Assembly (NCBI GenBank): GCA_016858145.1
Contig: JAEHOE010000018.1
Span: 434,001 to 498,000 of the forward strand
Direction of reading: 5' to 3'
From: Edaphochlamys debaryana
Taxonomy: Eukaryota; Chlorophyta; Chlorophyceae; Chlamydomonadales
Length of the DNA: 64,000 nt
The position numbers were made by a program, and so were the translations under genes. Position 1 is the stretch's first letter; each line of letters begins with the position of its first letter. Below the pieces are notes generated by a model. The model was not told the DNA's origin. It saw nothing but the letters and a program-made list of their open reading frames with translations, and did no database searches. Below, in pieces: positions 1-11,887 of this stretch.

Positions 1-3000
1 AGCTGAAGCTGTCCACCATGACCAAGCAGTAACGATGCCCGCGCGGCGTCTTTGTCACCGGGCCGAACAGGTCCAAGTGCACTGTATCCAATATCGGTAC
101 GACCGGAAGGGGGCGAAGCCGAGGATGGCGCAGCAGTTTGTTCTGGTTGCTAGCGCACTCGGGGCACTGACGTAGGCAGGCTTCCACATCCTTGCGCACG
201 CCGGGCCACCAGAACCGGGCCTGCACGGAGCTGTAGGTTTTGTCAAAGCCCTGATGCCCCTGACTGTGCACCGTGCGCACAATAGACGCGCACTCGGCCG
301 GCTTGGGGACCTTCCACTTTGAGATCTCCCCGGCTGGAAGCCGTCGCTGCTGGCGCCGCACCTTGTACAGCGTCCCCTCGAGCCACATATAGTTCTCTGC
401 CCGACGCTCAATCCTCTTGGTCTCCTTGATTGCCCTCTCCAGGCCTATGTTTTCGGGGAAGCTCCAGCGCCCCGTTTGCAGGTAATGGATCAGGGCCGTG
501 TCTTCCCAGGGCGACCTCTCCGCCCGGGGTTTCGAGGGTCCAGCCTCATCCCCCTCATCCGCCCCTTCTCCCTCCTCAATTTCCAGCTCCACAGCCACAT
601 CCTCACCCATGCCTTCCCCCTCCTCTTCCTCCCCCTTGTCCTCAGGCCTCCACGACACCACAAGGCTCTCACGGGCCGACCCGCCACTGTCCTCCTCTGC
701 GCCGGTGCCTTCCGTCGTCAGGTCACTCGGCCCAGGCGCTGCCACCGGGGCCTGCGGCGGCGCAGGGGCCGCAGCGGCTGCGGGGGCCACTGGGGCCGGC
801 GGTACAAACGGTGCGTGTGGGCCTGGGCACATCCACATGCCCGGCGGCACGTGGGCCAGGGGCGGGTTGAGGCAGAAAGTGTGGAAGGCCTGGGTACACC
901 CGTAATAGTCACAGAGAAGCAAGGAGTCATCAGGCATCCCTTGACCGCACACGGAGCACCGGATCGCGGGGTTCCAGTCCTCAGGGGACCCTTGCCCCCG
1001 CTCCTCAGAGGTGCCCTCCTTCTCTGGGTCCACGACCCCGGTTAGCAGGCAGCTCCGTCTGCGCTGCCGCTTGGTCTGAGGCCCCCCTTCCCCGTCCCCG
1101 GGGTCGCGTCCTCTTGCCCACAGCGGTGACTGGGGCTCGGTTCCCGGATAGACGGGGACCACTCCTGGTTCCTCACCGCCTGAGGGTGTCTGCGTCCGGT
1201 CATCATCGCCCTCCATGGGGACTGGGCCCTCCGCCTCCCGCGCCACGGGTTGAGTCTGTGGAATGTCCATCCCGTCCACCTCACCCGCACCGTGCTCGGC
1301 GGCGCGCACAGGTGCGTGGGCTGGCTGCGTGAGGGGCACCGGGGCCTCCTCCTCTCTTTCCACGACGGGGCGCCGCGGTGCTCCGGGCGCTGGCACCCAG
1401 GGCACCCGGGGGAAGCGATGGGAGCGGATGCTCGAGCGACCTGTGACGACCCCAGTCTCGTGTGTCATGCCCGCCCGTCGTTCCCTCTCGTCCAACTCCA
1501 GGTTCTCCCTGCGGTGGGCCTCCCCCTCTGCCGCCTCCTCCCGCGCAAGCCGTCGTCCCAGAGCCTGGTTGGCCTGAAGCTGCTGCGGTGAGATGCGGGG
1601 CGCGGGCGGGTTGCCACCCGGCCGGTAATCCGGAGCGTAGTAAGTGTTGCAGTTACGGTTAGCTTCAGAGCGCCCATCAGTCATGTACACCTCCAGACCG
1701 GTGTGCGCTCCTCCCCACAGGTCCGCCGTACCCTCATCCTCGCCGTCCCCCAAGTCCTCCATCCTGATCGCAGCCACCCCACGGTAGGATACCAGGGGCG
1801 CCGTGTCACGACGGTTAGGGGCGCTCACCGACTTCGGCAAGAGGGTCGTCGGTCGCCGCCAGGGCCGCGGATTCGGCGCACATAGGCTGCGACGCACGGG
1901 TTGCGCTGAGGCAATACGGCTCGTGACGTAGACCTCGATTTCTGGCGAGAGCTCCGCTCTCGGAGCCTCACCAGCACACATCTCCACCGTGGTGGCCTCC
2001 GCCTGCCAGTGTTCTGAGCTTGCCACTCCACTTGCCACCCCAGGCGGGCGCTCCTCATCGTCGCTGTCCTCCGCCAAGTGTGCCAGCCGGCTCAGGCCGT
2101 CCACGTTCCCATGCTTCTCGCCCGCCCGATGCTGGATGTCCATGTCGTATGACATAAGCTTAAGGGCCATGCGGGCGAGCTTGCCCTGCAGACTGGACGT
2201 CTTGGCGGTCATCAAGTACCGCACCGCCATACTATCGGTGAGGAGGGTGAAGCGCGTTCCCCACACGTATGGGCGGAAGTGAGTCACGCCGAAGACGGCG
2301 GCATAGCACTCGCCGTCCGCTGCGGACCAGTTGAGCTGGCATCCTGACATCTTCTTGCTTGCGTACTGCACCACCCTCTCCTTCCCATCTGGCCCCACTT
2401 GACTCAGGATCGCCGCCACGGCATGCTTGCTCCAATCCGTGGCGATGATGAACGGCCGGGAGAAGTCAGGCGCGGCCAGGACTGGCGTGCTGAGCAGGGC
2501 CTGCCGCAACGTGCTCCACGCCTCGTGCTCCTCCGGTCCCCACTGCCAAGGTTGGTCCTTGCGCGTCAGCTCGTACAGGGGCTTTGCCTTGAGGCTAAAG
2601 TTGCGGATGAACGCCTTGTAGTATGCCGCCGTCGATATCCAACTGCGCACCTCCTTGACCGTCCGCGGTGCGGGCAGCCGCTCAATCGTTGCCAAGTTAC
2701 GCGGGTCAGGCTCAACCGTGCCCTTCACTCCGTCCAGCAGGTGTCCCAGAAAGATCACCCTCTTCATGCCAAGCCTGCACTTCTTCAGCGCCACGCGCAA
2801 GCCCGCCAGTCGCAGACATGCAAACACGTCCTCCAGTGCCCTCAAGTGCTCCTCCCACGTGGGGGCGAAGGTGAGCACATCGTCGGCAAAGGCCACGCAG
2901 CATGGGCGAGGGCGTGGGCGGTCCGCGCTTGCAGCCTCCCGTTCTTGGTAATGAGAGCCGGGCATCAAAGGCGCCATCACGAGGGACATCAGCCGGCTGA

Positions 3001-6000
3001 ACACCGCACTTGAGTTCCGAAAGCCCATGGGCATGACCGTAGGGCGATACGCGGCGTGTGGGGTCACAATCGTCAGCTTGTCTTTCGACTCTTCATCATG
3101 CATGGGCACCTGCCAGTATCCCGCCTTGAGGTCCAGGCTGGAGTAGATCATAGTGGACCCGCCTGACGGCGCGGCGGTGTCCAACAGGTCCTGGATATTC
3201 CCCATTGGGTAGCGCTGCGGGCGGACGACCAGGTTGCACGCTCGCGCATCGGTCACCACCCGGAATTCAGCCGGGGGCTTGGGTTTGCTCGTCTCATCCT
3301 GCCCGTCGGCCGTGACCGCCACGGGATCAGCCTTCTTAGGGATGACCATGACAGGGGAACCCCAGGCACTCGTGCTGGGCTCGATCAGTCCGTCCTTCAG
3401 TAGTTTGGCCATCTCCGCATCAACCGCCGCCATCTCAACACGTGACATTCGGTACGGCGGGGTGTAAACCGGAGGGCTGTCCCCCGTATCCACCTTGCAG
3501 GTTACCCACGTCGTGCGCCCCAGCTCGCTGTTCGTCAAGGCGAACATGTCATGGTTGCGCATCAGGAGCTGATACATCCCCTCCCTTTGTGCCGAGGTGA
3601 GATCCGGGTTGATCCTCTCCCGCAGCGTGTTACTCAGCTCCTCCCTTGGGGGCGTTTCCTTGTTGCGTGCCCACGCACGGGTAGCGAGGGCCCGGGCTGC
3701 TGCCAGGTGCTCCTCCGCCGAGGTGAAGGTCGGCGGGCTAGGCAGGCTTTCTGTCCGCCCCGACCCTTTCGTTCCCAACTGGGCCACGGCCCCTTCACCC
3801 TCCCCCGCAGGCGCCGTCCGCCCGCTTGGGCTGGCGGCCGAGCGAGCCGGGCCGGCAGCCGAGGGTGAGAGATACACCTCAACGTTGGGTCGGCGCGTTG
3901 ACTGGGCTTGCCGCTCCCAGTCATCCTGATCCGGCCCATCCTCATTATCCTCCCACGACCCCCATGAGCCTGGGCTCCCTCCGGCCCCAGCATCATCATC
4001 CCCATCGTCATCCTTGCTCTCCGAGTTGCTGCCCTCCTCACTCCCCTCTTCTTCCTCGCCCTCCTCAGCCTCGTCCTCATCTTCGTCAGAGTCCTCCACG
4101 AGTGGCGGGAGGTCACCGTCATCCATGGGTTCTCCGGCCCCCGGTGCGCTGGTGCTTGCGGACTGCGTACGAGCACCCGCCGCCGCGGCAGGGGGCGGGT
4201 CGAAGTCCGCCACCAAGGCCCCCTCCGGTGAGTCCTCCTTGGGAATGGTCTCCACCATCATGGCCTCGGGAGACCTCAGGAAGGTGATGGGGATAAAGCT
4301 ACGTTGCCCATCGTCGTTTGTGTAGTACAGGCGTGAAGTGTCATAGCAAATGGTTGCCCGCGCCTGACTCAGCCAATCGCAGCCGAGCAGCATGTAGTAC
4401 GACCTCGCCTGGCTCACAAATGGGTCAATCGTGATCACCATGTCCCCTGTCGATGTGAAAAGCTCCCTAATCCGCCCTGACGGTTTCGCACTGCTCCCGT
4501 CCGCCGACAGGAACGTGGCACTGGTTGGCTCAATGCTGGGCAGCAGGCGTAGCTTCCGTACGGTCTGGTACGGCGCCAGGCTGTTGGACGCCCCACTATC
4601 AATGATGCTGGGGGTCTTGACCATGACGCCCTCCGCATCAGCCAGGAGGATCTCTGCCCGGCACACCTGGAACCGAGGTGGCTCCAAGGCGGTGGTCTTC
4701 ATCACCACCCCAGGGTCGGCGTGCATAATCATCGGGTCGCCCCGAGCTTGGTCGGGTGAGTCCGGGTTGATCTCGGCTGCATGCTGCGCGGGCGCAGCTG
4801 GCGCACCGGGGGAAGGCGCGGCCGCCGCCCCCTTGTCGCGCTGGGCACGTGCCACGTTGAGGATCCGAGCACCTAGCTTTGTGTAAACGTTGACAGGGTT
4901 GACACGCAGAGCTGACCCCAGGGTCAGGGGAAACTTGTTGACCTTCAGCATGATCTCATCCGCAACCCTCCCCTCTTCCTCCATCGGGTTGCCAGCAGGG
5001 ATGGCGTGCGTGCGGCCCATGGTCTCGCCGGCGGCCCGAGGTGGCGGCCGCCACCCCACGCGGCCGAGGCTCCGCCTGGCTTCGAAGGCCGGGGGCTGTG
5101 CGGGAGGTGGGTCCATCCTTGTCCCAGCGGGCATAGCACGCCGTGCCGCCACATGCGGGCGCTCCTCTTCTCCCCCCGCTCGCCCCTCACGGGCTCCGCC
5201 CGCCCCAGCAGGATTCACATAACTGGCTGGGTCAATCGCCACCCTCTTGCGGGGCAGCGTGGTGTTCGGGAAGTCACCCATCCGCTTCAGGTACACCTCA
5301 TCCCGGTGAGCCTGATGGTTGTGGAAACGTGGCGACTGGTATCGAGGGGGTGTCGGGCTCAGGCGCGGGAATCGGCCCCGCAGAGGCCCCCCATGCGCGG
5401 AGTAGACCTGAGGAGTGTGGTCTACGTCCACCATGCTGACCATGGTCGCCAGGTCATCTCCCCGCCTTGTCGGGTAACCACCCTCCTGCCTCCTTTGCAT
5501 CTCCTGCAGGTTCACGGAGAGGCGTGCGAACTCCCGCCGCAACGCCTCAATGTCGTTTGAAGCCCCTCCGGTGGGAGACGCAGGTGGGCGAGGGGGAGGT
5601 GCCGCCCGCGGTGGGGTGCGTGTGTCTTCGCGCCTCCCCATTGGCTCCCGGCGGTCATCCCACCGTACACGAGGGCGATCTTGCGCGTCCCGTCCCCGTG
5701 CCATGCCACCGCTTCGTGGCTCGGGTCTCACAAGCTCGTAACGGGGCGCTGGGTTCACTCGCTCAAACCGGGGACCCTCCTCTCGGCCCTTGCGACTGGG
5801 CGCAGACCGGCCCACATCCTCCCCCTCCTCCTCATCCCCTTGATCATCCCTCGCCAGGTCCAGACCCTCGCTCACATAAATGGCATCGCTGATGGCAGCG
5901 TCAAGGTCACGTGGCCGCAACAGGTAAACCTTGGCGTGGATGCGGGGTTGCAGCCCTCGCAGGAAGTTATACATGTATGTGGGGTCCTCGTTTGCATCAA

Positions 6001-6349
6001 TGCTGAGCTGTGAGCACAGGTGCCGATATCGGTCCGCATAGCGCCTCACGCTCTCCTTGCGCCCCTGCTTGCAGTTTGCCAGGCGGCTGTACAACTCGTC
6101 CTCTCTCTCGGCGAACCGGTTCACGAAAGCCCGTCTGAAGGACGCCCAGTTTCCTAGCTCTGGTCCAAGCCCCGCCTCCCAAATCTGGGCGACCGAGTTC
6201 AGGCGGCAGCACGCCACCATCAATTTATCCTCATCACGCCATTCAAACAACTGGGCGTGGCGCTCAATGCGGTTTAGCCATTGCCGTGCATCATGCAGAT
6301 CCGGATCGAACAGGGGGATGGCATTCAAGCCTGACGCGGGTAACGCCAT
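1..6349 (-). CDS. Ty3/Gypsy-type Gag-Pol polyprotein (3' end beyond window)
   Basis: Gag-Pol of an LTR retrotransposon, read as one open frame with no Gag/Pol frameshift for about 2,116 codons; it continues past the left edge. The start is the ATG at 6349, which opens directly into a Gag-like helical domain (residues 1-165) containing the [11 protein letters not shown] motif. No CCHC zinc knuckle is visible in Gag. An aspartic protease active site, DSGAS, starts at about residue 584. The reverse transcriptase lies at about 970-1240 with the catalytic FADD at about 1154-1157, where YxDD is more usual. RNase H follows (TDWSKHAV near 1305, ending VDGLSRL near 1418). A 580-residue spacer with a PHD-like finger precedes the HHCC zinc-binding region (about 2010-2065) and the first integrase core Asp ([11 protein letters not shown], about 2085). 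The domain order PR-RT-RH-IN identifies Ty3/Gypsy. The copy is intact as far as seen, hence probably young. Confidence 0.93.
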   Translation of the reverse strand, partial: MALPASGLNAIPLFDPDLHDARQWLNRIERHAQLFEWRDEDKLMVACCRLNSVAQIWEAGLGPELGNWASFRRAFVNRFAEREDELYSRLANCKQGRKESVRRYADRYRHLCSQLSIDANEDPTYMYNFLRGLQPRIHAKVYLLRPRDLDAAISDAIYVSEGLDLARDDQGDEEEGEDVGRSAPSRKGREEGPRFERVNPAPRYELVRPEPRSGGMARGRDAQDRPRVRWDDRREPMGRREDTRTPPRAAPPPRPPASPTGGASNDIEALRREFARLSVNLQEMQRRQEGGYPTRRGDDLATMVSMVDVDHTPQVYSAHGGPLRGRFPRLSPTPPRYQSPRFHNHQAHRDEVYLKRMGDFPNTTLPRKRVAIDPASYVNPAGAGGAREGRAGGEEERPHVAARRAMPAGTRMDPPPAQPPAFEARRSLGRVGWRPPPRAAGETMGRTHAIPAGNPMEEEGRVADEIMLKVNKFPLTLGSALRVNPVNVYTKLGARILNVARAQRDKGAAAAPSPGAPAAPAQHAAEINPDSPDQARGDPMIMHADPGVVMKTTALEPPRFQVCRAEILLADAEGVMVKTPSIIDSGASNSLAPYQTVRKLRLLPSIEPTSATFLSADGSSAKPSGRIRELFTSTGDMVITIDPFVSQARSYYMLLGCDWLSQARATICYDTSRLYYTNDDGQRSFIPITFLRSPEAMMVETIPKEDSPEGALVADFDPPPAAAAGARTQSASTSAPGAGEPMDDGDLPPLVEDSDEDEDEAEEGEEEEGSEEGSNSESKDDDGDDDAGAGGSPGSWGSWEDNEDGPDQDDWERQAQSTRRPNVEVYLSPSAAGPARSAASPSGRTAPAGEGEGAVAQLGTKGSGRTESLPSPPTFTSAEEHLAAARALATRAWARNKETPPREELSNTLRERINPDLTSAQREGMYQLLMRNHDMFALTNSELGRTTWVTCKVDTGDSPPVYTPPYRMSRVEMAAVDAEMAKLLKDGLIEPSTSAWGSPVMVIPKKADPVAVTADGQDETSKPKPPAEFRVVTDARACNLVVRPQRYPMGNIQDLLDTAAPSGGSTMIYSSLDLKAGYWQVPMHDEESKDKLTIVTPHAAYRPTVMPMGFRNSSAVFSRLMSLVMAPLMPGSHYQEREAASADRPRPRPCCVAFADDVLTFAPTWEEHLRALEDVFACLRLAGLRVALKKCRLGMKRVIFLGHLLDGVKGTVEPDPRNLATIERLPAPRTVKEVRSWISTAAYYKAFIRNFSLKAKPLYELTRKDQPWQWGPEEHEAWSTLRQALLSTPVLAAPDFSRPFIIATDWSKHAVAAILSQVGPDGKERVVQYASKKMSGCQLNWSAADGECYAAVFGVTHFRPYVWGTRFTLLTDSMAVRYLMTAKTSSLQGKLARMALKLMSYDMDIQHRAGEKHGNVDGLSRLAHLAEDSDDEERPPGVASGVASSEHWQAEATTVEMCAGEAPRAELSPEIEVYVTSRIASAQPVRRSLCAPNPRPWRRPTTLLPKSVSAPNRRDTAPLVSYRGVAAIRMEDLGDGEDEGTADLWGGAHTGLEVYMTDGRSEANRNCNTYYAPDYRPGGNPPAPRISPQQLQANQALGRRLAREEAAEGEAHRRENLELDERERRAGMTHETGVVTGRSSIRSHRFPRVPWVPAPGAPRRPVVEREEEAPVPLTQPAHAPVRAAEHGAGEVDGMDIPQTQPVAREAEGPVPMEGDDDRTQTPSGGEEPGVVPVYPGTEPQSPLWARGRDPGDGEGGPQTKRQRRRSCLLTGVVDPEKEGTSEERGQGSPEDWNPAIRCSVCGQGMPDDSLLLCDYYGCTQAFHTFCLNPPLAHVPPGMWMCPGPHAPFVPPAPVAPAAAAAPAPPQAPVAAPGPSDLTTEGTGAEEDSGGSARESLVVSWRPEDKGEEEEGEGMGEDVAVELEIEEGEGADEGDEAGPSKPRAERSPWEDTALIHYLQTGRWSFPENIGLERAIKETKRIERRAENYMWLEGTLYKVRRQQRRLPAGEISKWKVPKPAECASIVRTVHSQGHQGFDKTYSSVQARFWWPGVRKDVEACLRQCPECASNQNKLLRHPRLRPLPVVPILDTVHLDLFGPVTKTPRGHRYCLVMVDSFS
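812..958 (-). other. PHD-type zinc finger inside Gypsy Pol
   Basis: In the Gag-Pol frame, residues about 1798-1846 read as a PHD finger. There is a CSVC pair, then C and C five residues apart around DYYG, then H-x2-C (HTFC), then the hallmark Trp two residues before a further Cys (GMWMCPG). The eighth ligand is not a Cys in the usual C-x2-C position; a His four residues downstream may replace it. PHD fingers commonly bind histone H3 tails. By analogy with chromodomains in other Gypsy elements, this one could steer integration to particular chromatin, which is inference. Confidence 0.75.
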
Positions 6350-9300
6350 GTTGGCGCTCTTGGTCTTCCATATTGGCCCCCTTTCTTCTTGTGTTGGGTG
6401 TTACTGTACGTCTGACCGGCTATGAGAGCGAGGTGCAGCCACTGACTTGCACAACCAGGTCCCGCTACCAGGAAAGCAGGGCCACACTTAATGAGTACCC
6501 ACAATTTTTTTTTGTGGCCCAGTCGTGTGGATTGCTGCCCTAGGATCGTTCTGCACGCCCGGTGGTGCCCAGGATCTAGCGTGTGAAGACGCTGACTCTG
6601 GTCTCGCCTCAGGGAGCGGGCTCGGGATGTCTCAAGCGCGGGTCTCGTGACGCAGGGGTATTGCGCACGTCGAAGTGGGACTTAGGTTTGGGAAGTGATG
6701 CAGCGGAAGCGTATAGCGTGACGGGGTCAAAGGGGTGTGAGCTGACGGAAGGGGGGGGGATGGAGCAGTGGCGCGGGGCTGCTGCGGTGAAGACCCGGCT
6801 GGGCTGAGGGCCCGCAGGGTTTAGCGTGTGATCGGGTAGGAAGCCAATGCGCTCGCCTCCGCTCGCGCACTGATGCAGGCGAGGAGCGGGGAGCGTGTCC
6901 TGTGGCGCTAGTGCGAGCGCTGAAGGGGACACGAGACAAACACAGCCGGCTGCGGGGCAGGCAGGCTGAGTGGGGGCAGGGACCAGGGGTCCGTGTCTGA
7001 CGCCTCTGGGAACAGGGCGCGGGGCTCCAGGTCGGAGACAGAAGTGAGCTCTCAGATTACAGAGGGCTCGGCAGGATAGCACTTGGCAATAAAGCCGCAG
7101 AATAGCGAGTCAGGGCAGGTTTACGCTCCAGACGATCACGGTTTTGGATCCGGGGCTTACCCCATCCGTCACCGGCCACTCCTTATGTACTCCCGGGCAA
7201 TCGCATAAGGCCCCTTTGAAAGCTTCACGCACTACCGCACAACCACATCAATCAACCCAAACCACAATTGCCGTGACCACCAAACACCTCCGAGCGTCAA
7301 CAACCACACACCCTCTTCCCCCTTGGCCCTCGCCACCCATCTTGCATGGTCCAGATCCACTTGCAATACTGTACACAGGCCGCAGATGTGCTCCCGACCG
7401 CTCAGCCCTCACGACCACACACCCTTATCCCACATACGGTGCCCTTCCACTCGCCCCAGGGTATCCAGGGCGCCTCGCTCGCCACAAAGACAACTAGTGG
7501 TCCAGGGGACCCTTGCTTACTCAGTGGTACACGTGTCATTGCTCCAGGCCACACGCCACACACACCACGCCGCATGTCACGGAATGCCGTAGAACTTAGA
7601 AGTGCACCCCCGACTTGTCAATGTGCGTGCCCTGCCATGAGCGCATGCCAATCGCTCGTGGGCATGCAAGTGCTATGGTACAGCCGCAAAGCGCGCGGCA
7701 CACGCAGGAGCGTGTCGCGTGGACACCCAATCCTCATGTTCAACCACCCTCGTGCAACAGAATCCTGGTGCCGCCCCCTCGGAATCCTGGTGCCGCCCCC
7801 TAGGAATCTAAGTACACCCCAGCCAAAATCCAATATGGCCAAGCCCCGCTACTTTTCTCAGTAGCCCCACCGCAGCCCAGCTACAGAGGGGTGAGGCTGC
7901 TCGCAGCGGGGTGTGGGTACGTGTGCGACGCGGCACGCTTGCACCTGACGCCGTTGACCTTGGTCAAAGCAGTCTGCTCTTCTCGGCTCTTATCGACAAA
8001 GCCTCAAAAGGAACAGCAGTCAACCGCGATATGCTTTAGCGCCAAGAATGGCCCGCATAGTCGCGCTTCCGCCGGCTGGGCACTCGAATGCAAGGTCGTA
8101 GACCTCTATCGTGGCTTGATATGCTACCAAGAGCATGAACTGGGGCAGACGCACGCCTAGTGACGAGGGCGGCTTTCTTCCAGCGCACTCTCTGCATCCA
8201 GATGTGGCCCCGTCGGACCCATGGCCGCGGCCGAATCCAAACGTCTTCCCCAACGAATCCCCGTGACACGAGGGTCCGCCGAATCCCGCCCGCGTGTCAT
8301 CCCTCCTGCTCATCGTGCTCATCGTGCTCTGCGCTGCATTGCGCTTTGCTTCAGCCCTTCCTTTGGGGGGGCGGAGAGGGGGGGATGAGGGAAGGGGAGA
8401 GGGGGGGAATTGCCAGTATGGCTTCGAGCGCCCATCCGCTGTTCGCGCCGCTTATTGTCTGAAATTTTCGCTCGATTCTGCGACATGCCGCATCGTGGGC
8501 TCGCTACAGGCTCGCCACCGGCTCTAGCTAGCGACCCTAACGACCCTGTGCCGAGTGAGAAGCCGGCTTGCAGACCGGGGCTTGCAGGCGGGGCTTGCCG
8601 TACGGCAAGATGGGCGGCCATTTTTGGCCTTGCAGCACAGCAGCCTTGCAGCACAGCAGCAGTACGTCCTAAGAGTAGCTATGCGAAACTTGACAGAACA
8701 CGCCTGCAGCTTTCGAGCTTCAGAAGCTTCCTCGATTGTCGCCACAACGACACGCTTGACGCCCCGCCACCAATTTCTCGAGGCAGTTCGCAAGTTCAAC
8801 CCCATCCTGGTGCGTGCTCCGCGCGCGGGCTCCCGGGCGGGGCTAGCCCCGCAGCAGCGACTTCGCGACGCCGGATTGTAAGACAGCTGTGGGCCCGGGC
8901 TCGGCTGGCGCATAGGTCTTCGCCCTCGATCGATAGTCCTCGTTGCGGGGGCTTGCCGGGCGGCTCCTCCGACTGCACTCTGCCACCCTCCCGCTGCAAT
9001 TTTGGGCTGAGCCACCGCATCCCCGTTGCACCACTTGCGCGGGTAGAGCTCAAACTAACCCGCCAAAATGCCTTTACGCAGGAGTGAGCTCCGCAGTAGA
9101 GGCCTTCACTCCGCCCGCAGCGCCCGTTCCAGCTACACCCCAACCCCAGTTGCACCCCAACACCCCTACAAGGCCTGCCCTCCATCTGCTTGGTGTTACG
9201 GTGTCCTCCAGGTAGGCTGGCTTTTACTGCAGCTGTACGGCTGGCCGCCCATCTGGGCCGCCCAGCCACCGCTGTTGTGGGTCTGTTGCCCTACTTTCTC

Positions 9301-9489
9301 CAGCGTTGTTGGCCATTAGTTGAAGGGGATATTACGCGTCGTGACCACGGTGGCACGCGGTTTGCGCAGCCGTTTAAAGGATGGCCTACATGGGCGTAGG
9401 CCCTTCCATGCCCACGTGCTTGCAACACGCGCTTTACTTGGATACCCGTTGGCTGCGCCTTGCAGGTTGGCCTCCCTGACGGCTAGCGA
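6350..9489. other. Non-coding stretch, probably containing Gypsy leader and 5' LTR
   Basis: No convincing gene was found here on either strand. Because the Gypsy element reads leftward from 6349, its leader and 5' LTR should lie in the left part of this stretch. A weak candidate tRNA primer site (TGGTAGC on the minus strand, near 6464-6470) is not preceded by a clear LTR end in CA. The matching 3' LTR is outside the window, so LTR borders cannot be set. An A/T tract flanked by CCACA and TGTGG lies near 6500-6520. Confidence 0.4.
7760..7808. repeat. Short tandem duplication
   Basis: A unit of about 21 bp beginning GAATCCTGGTGCCGCCCC occurs twice in a row, followed by a partial third copy (GGAATC). 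No gene overlaps it. Confidence 0.8.
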
Positions 9490-10080
9490 ATGGCACACCT
9501 GCTGCAGCAGTTAGCGCAATCGCTGCAGAATGCGGGTCAAGGTCTGCATAACGCCGGCCTGGTCGCCGCACAGCTTCCGGCACCTGCGCCGGCCGCTCCG
9601 GCCGCTGCCGCTGGGCCGCCTGGAGCGGCAGCGGCCATGAACGCCCCACCGCCGTGGGCTCAACAGATGCAGCAACACCAGCAGCAGCAAGGGCAGCAGC
9701 TGGGGCAGATGCAGCAGCAGCTGGGGCAGATGCAGCAGCAGCTGGGGCAGGTGGTGCAGCAGCAAGGGCAGATGCAGCAGCAGCTGGGGCAGGTGGTGCA
9801 GCAGCAAGGGCAGATGGCCGCCAACCTGCTGCTGGTGACTACCATGGCCGCGCGCGCCGCCAACTCCACCGCGATCGCGGGCGCTCGGCTGGTGCCGGTA
9901 CCGACGGCCGCTGGCCCGATCCCCCCGGGCTTCCCGACCACCGCTGGAGCCCTGCACAGGCTCACCCTGGCCGGCGTCGACCCGCTGCTGCAGGCGTACG
10001 GGCTGCCCCTCACGGGCACCGTTCACGTTCGCCGCAACCGCCTGGGGCAGCACGTGGGCGTTGCGCCCCGCCGCCAGTGA
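9490..10080 (+). CDS. Gln-rich heptad-repeat protein with conserved-looking C-terminal domain
   Basis: A single-exon ORF of 196 residues starting at an ATG. Residues 1-20 form a short Leu/Gln helix, followed by an Ala/Pro linker. Residues about 58-110 are repeats of QQQLGQM and QVVQQQGQM; the seven-residue period suggests a coiled coil. The C-terminal 85 residues are not low complexity: AARAANSTAIAGARL, then PLP-type turns with PPGFPTT, then DPLLQAYGLPLTG and a basic RRNRLGQHVGV end. From memory, this NS...P.FP.T...L..YGL pattern resembles uncharacterised proteins common in fungi, sometimes near transposons; this needs a database search. No membrane segment or signal peptide is seen. The function is unknown. 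It could belong to a mobile element rather than be a host gene. Confidence 0.6.
   Translation: MAHLLQQLAQSLQNAGQGLHNAGLVAAQLPAPAPAAPAAAAGPPGAAAAMNAPPPWAQQMQQHQQQQGQQLGQMQQQLGQMQQQLGQVVQQQGQMQQQLGQVVQQQGQMAANLLLVTTMAARAANSTAIAGARLVPVPTAAGPIPPGFPTTAGALHRLTLAGVDPLLQAYGLPLTGTVHVRRNRLGQHVGVAPRRQ
9664..9816 (+). repeat. CAG-rich in-frame tandem repeats encoding the heptads
   Basis: Tandem units of 21 and 42 bp built from CAGCAGCAGCTGGGGCAG with near-perfect copies. They expand the Gln-rich coiled-coil segment of the overlapping gene without breaking frame, so copy number can vary by slippage. Confidence 0.85.
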
Positions 10081-11701
10081 GCCAGTGGTGAGCTCGGTGT
10101 GGCACAGGCTGGGGTCGTGACGGCACTCCTCTCGAGGGCGGCGGCATTATGGCATTATGGCATGTGACCCCTCCCCCCTTGCCTTGTGTGATGCAGAGTC
10201 CTGAGCGGTGTGCACGACTGTGCACCAGCGCCACGTGACTCGCTGGCGTGCGGACTGCGGCTGCTGTGCGGACTGCGGGCTGGGGTGGACTGTTGGCGCG
10301 CGGTGAGGCATAGGCAGAAGAACCGCTTGACGCAGTGACGACCAGAGGATGAGGCGCCAGGGGAGACGGGTCAGGAGCTGGGAGGATTCGACCTCAGGGC
10401 GCGGCAGTTGGGGCAGAGCGAGTGGGCTTGCCAATGATAGTGAAGGAGCAGGGCAGGAAAGTGGATGGCGGGAGCAGGCAGCAGTGGTTGAATTATGGCT
10501 GGCCGGAACGAGGCGCCCGTGGTAGATTGCAGTCCGTGAAGTTGCAGGATGACGGCAGGACGGGGGGTCTAGCTGTGGGCGCAATGCGCCGGCGCATGGT
10601 GTAGCCATAGAGAGCATGCGCGTACGCAGCAGCAGGACTAGGCGCCAGGGTTTCCTTCGTGCACCCAGCAAGCTTCACTAGCACCTCCTAATGCTAGGAC
10701 TTCCTGGCCCGTCGATAAGCCATGCAACCGACGCTGCCTCCACGTCCGAGCATTGCCCTGCTGGTCTGAGCACTGCGCGCCTAGGCAGAGGGGGCCGCTT
10801 CAGCCTGGAACCTAAGAGCTTGCTGCCCCCTTGCTCGCCGCTTGCACTGATGTCATTGAGGAGGAGATCATGTGAAGGGCGTGGGTTGATCCACCGTTGG
10901 GACTGCGGCCATCCTGAGCGCGTGCCCTGTGAGCTCCCACACGCCCTCACTGCCAACCCACACCCCTTTGCCATCCCCTCACGCCTGCTCGCTTTCTTTC
11001 CCTCTAACCTTCCGGTCACACGGTCATACGGCCACGGCAACCCCCTGAATCACTGATGCACCCAGCTGTTGGCGAAGGACGTGCCTGGCGATCATGTGAG
11101 GAGTCGAGACCGCCGTAGACCGCCGCCCGCCACCCGGGGCCTGGCCCGGGCACCCTTCAAGACCGTCGCGCGTCAAGCCCCGTTTCTGAGCGGCCACTGG
11201 GGCCGATCGATACCTGAGGGCATTCTAGTATCCACCATGAAAACAGCAGCAGTCGTGACTGCCCCCCCTGTTTTTGGCCTTTCATTTGCATAGCCTTGCC
11301 AGGCCTTGCAAAAGATAAGCCTCTGCGAGAGAGCGGCACATTTTCTGTTGGATTGTTCTAGCGTCTGGGCCCAGCGCCGGTTCGAAGTTGCCACAAGTGA
11401 CAAGGAGAATACAAGTGTCTGCAGAGCTAGAGCTAGGACGAAGCCGTCGCGCGAGGATCCCCGACGTGAAGGGCTGACAACGGTCTGGAGTCGGCGTACT
11501 AAGGCGCCAGAGCTCTGGAAGCATCTCGTGCGGCTCCGTAGCCGATGCAAGTTAACAGCGGCAACATCAGCGGTCGGTCGCACTGGTCATTTCCTGACAC
11601 GAAGGTCAGGTGTGGGCCAGTCGAGCGGTAGGGCACGCCTGGCGCGTCGCACAGCGGAAGAATCCCCGGGACCGCAGTCGCTGGCCTGCACGACTGTGTG
11701 T

Positions 11702-11780
11702 GCGGGCCGGGGCGCTTGCGGGCCGGGGCGCTTGCGGGCCGGGGCGCTTGGGGCCGGGGCTCTTGAGGGCCGGGGGAGCT
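11702..11780. repeat. 16-bp tandem repeat, about five units
   Basis: The unit GCGGGCCGGGGCGCTT is repeated three times exactly, then twice in degenerate form. It lies in non-coding DNA. Confidence 0.85.
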
Positions 11781-11850
11781 TGGGGGATGAGGGCAGGAGC
11801 CAAAACACTAAGCCAAATGAAAGGCCACCAGATCCGTTCGGTCTAGTGAG

Positions 11851-11887
11851 CTGAGCCGCCGCCGTCAGGCTCTGCGGGCGGCGATCC
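11851..11887 (+). repeat. Dispersed hairpin repeat, copy A
   Basis: Begins CTGAGCCGCCGCCGTCAGGC and ends in GCGGGCGGCGATCC. It matches three other copies in the window (12351, 32452 and 59588), the last two in the opposite orientation. Confidence 0.7.

Noticed and set aside
6464..6470. tRNA primer-binding site TGGTAGC for the Gypsy element
   Set aside because: Only seven bases fit an initiator-Met tRNA end, and no LTR terminus (CA) precedes it. The 3' LTR is outside the window, so it was not listed as a feature.
9664..9816. CRISPR-like array
   Set aside because: The repeats are in-frame coding CAG/CTGGGG units without spacers; this is a coiled-coil expansion in a eukaryotic gene.
11375..11400. 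tRNA-like GGTTCGAA box (also near 12773, 39254 and 40310)
   Set aside because: No acceptor, D or anticodon stems could be drawn around any of these boxes.
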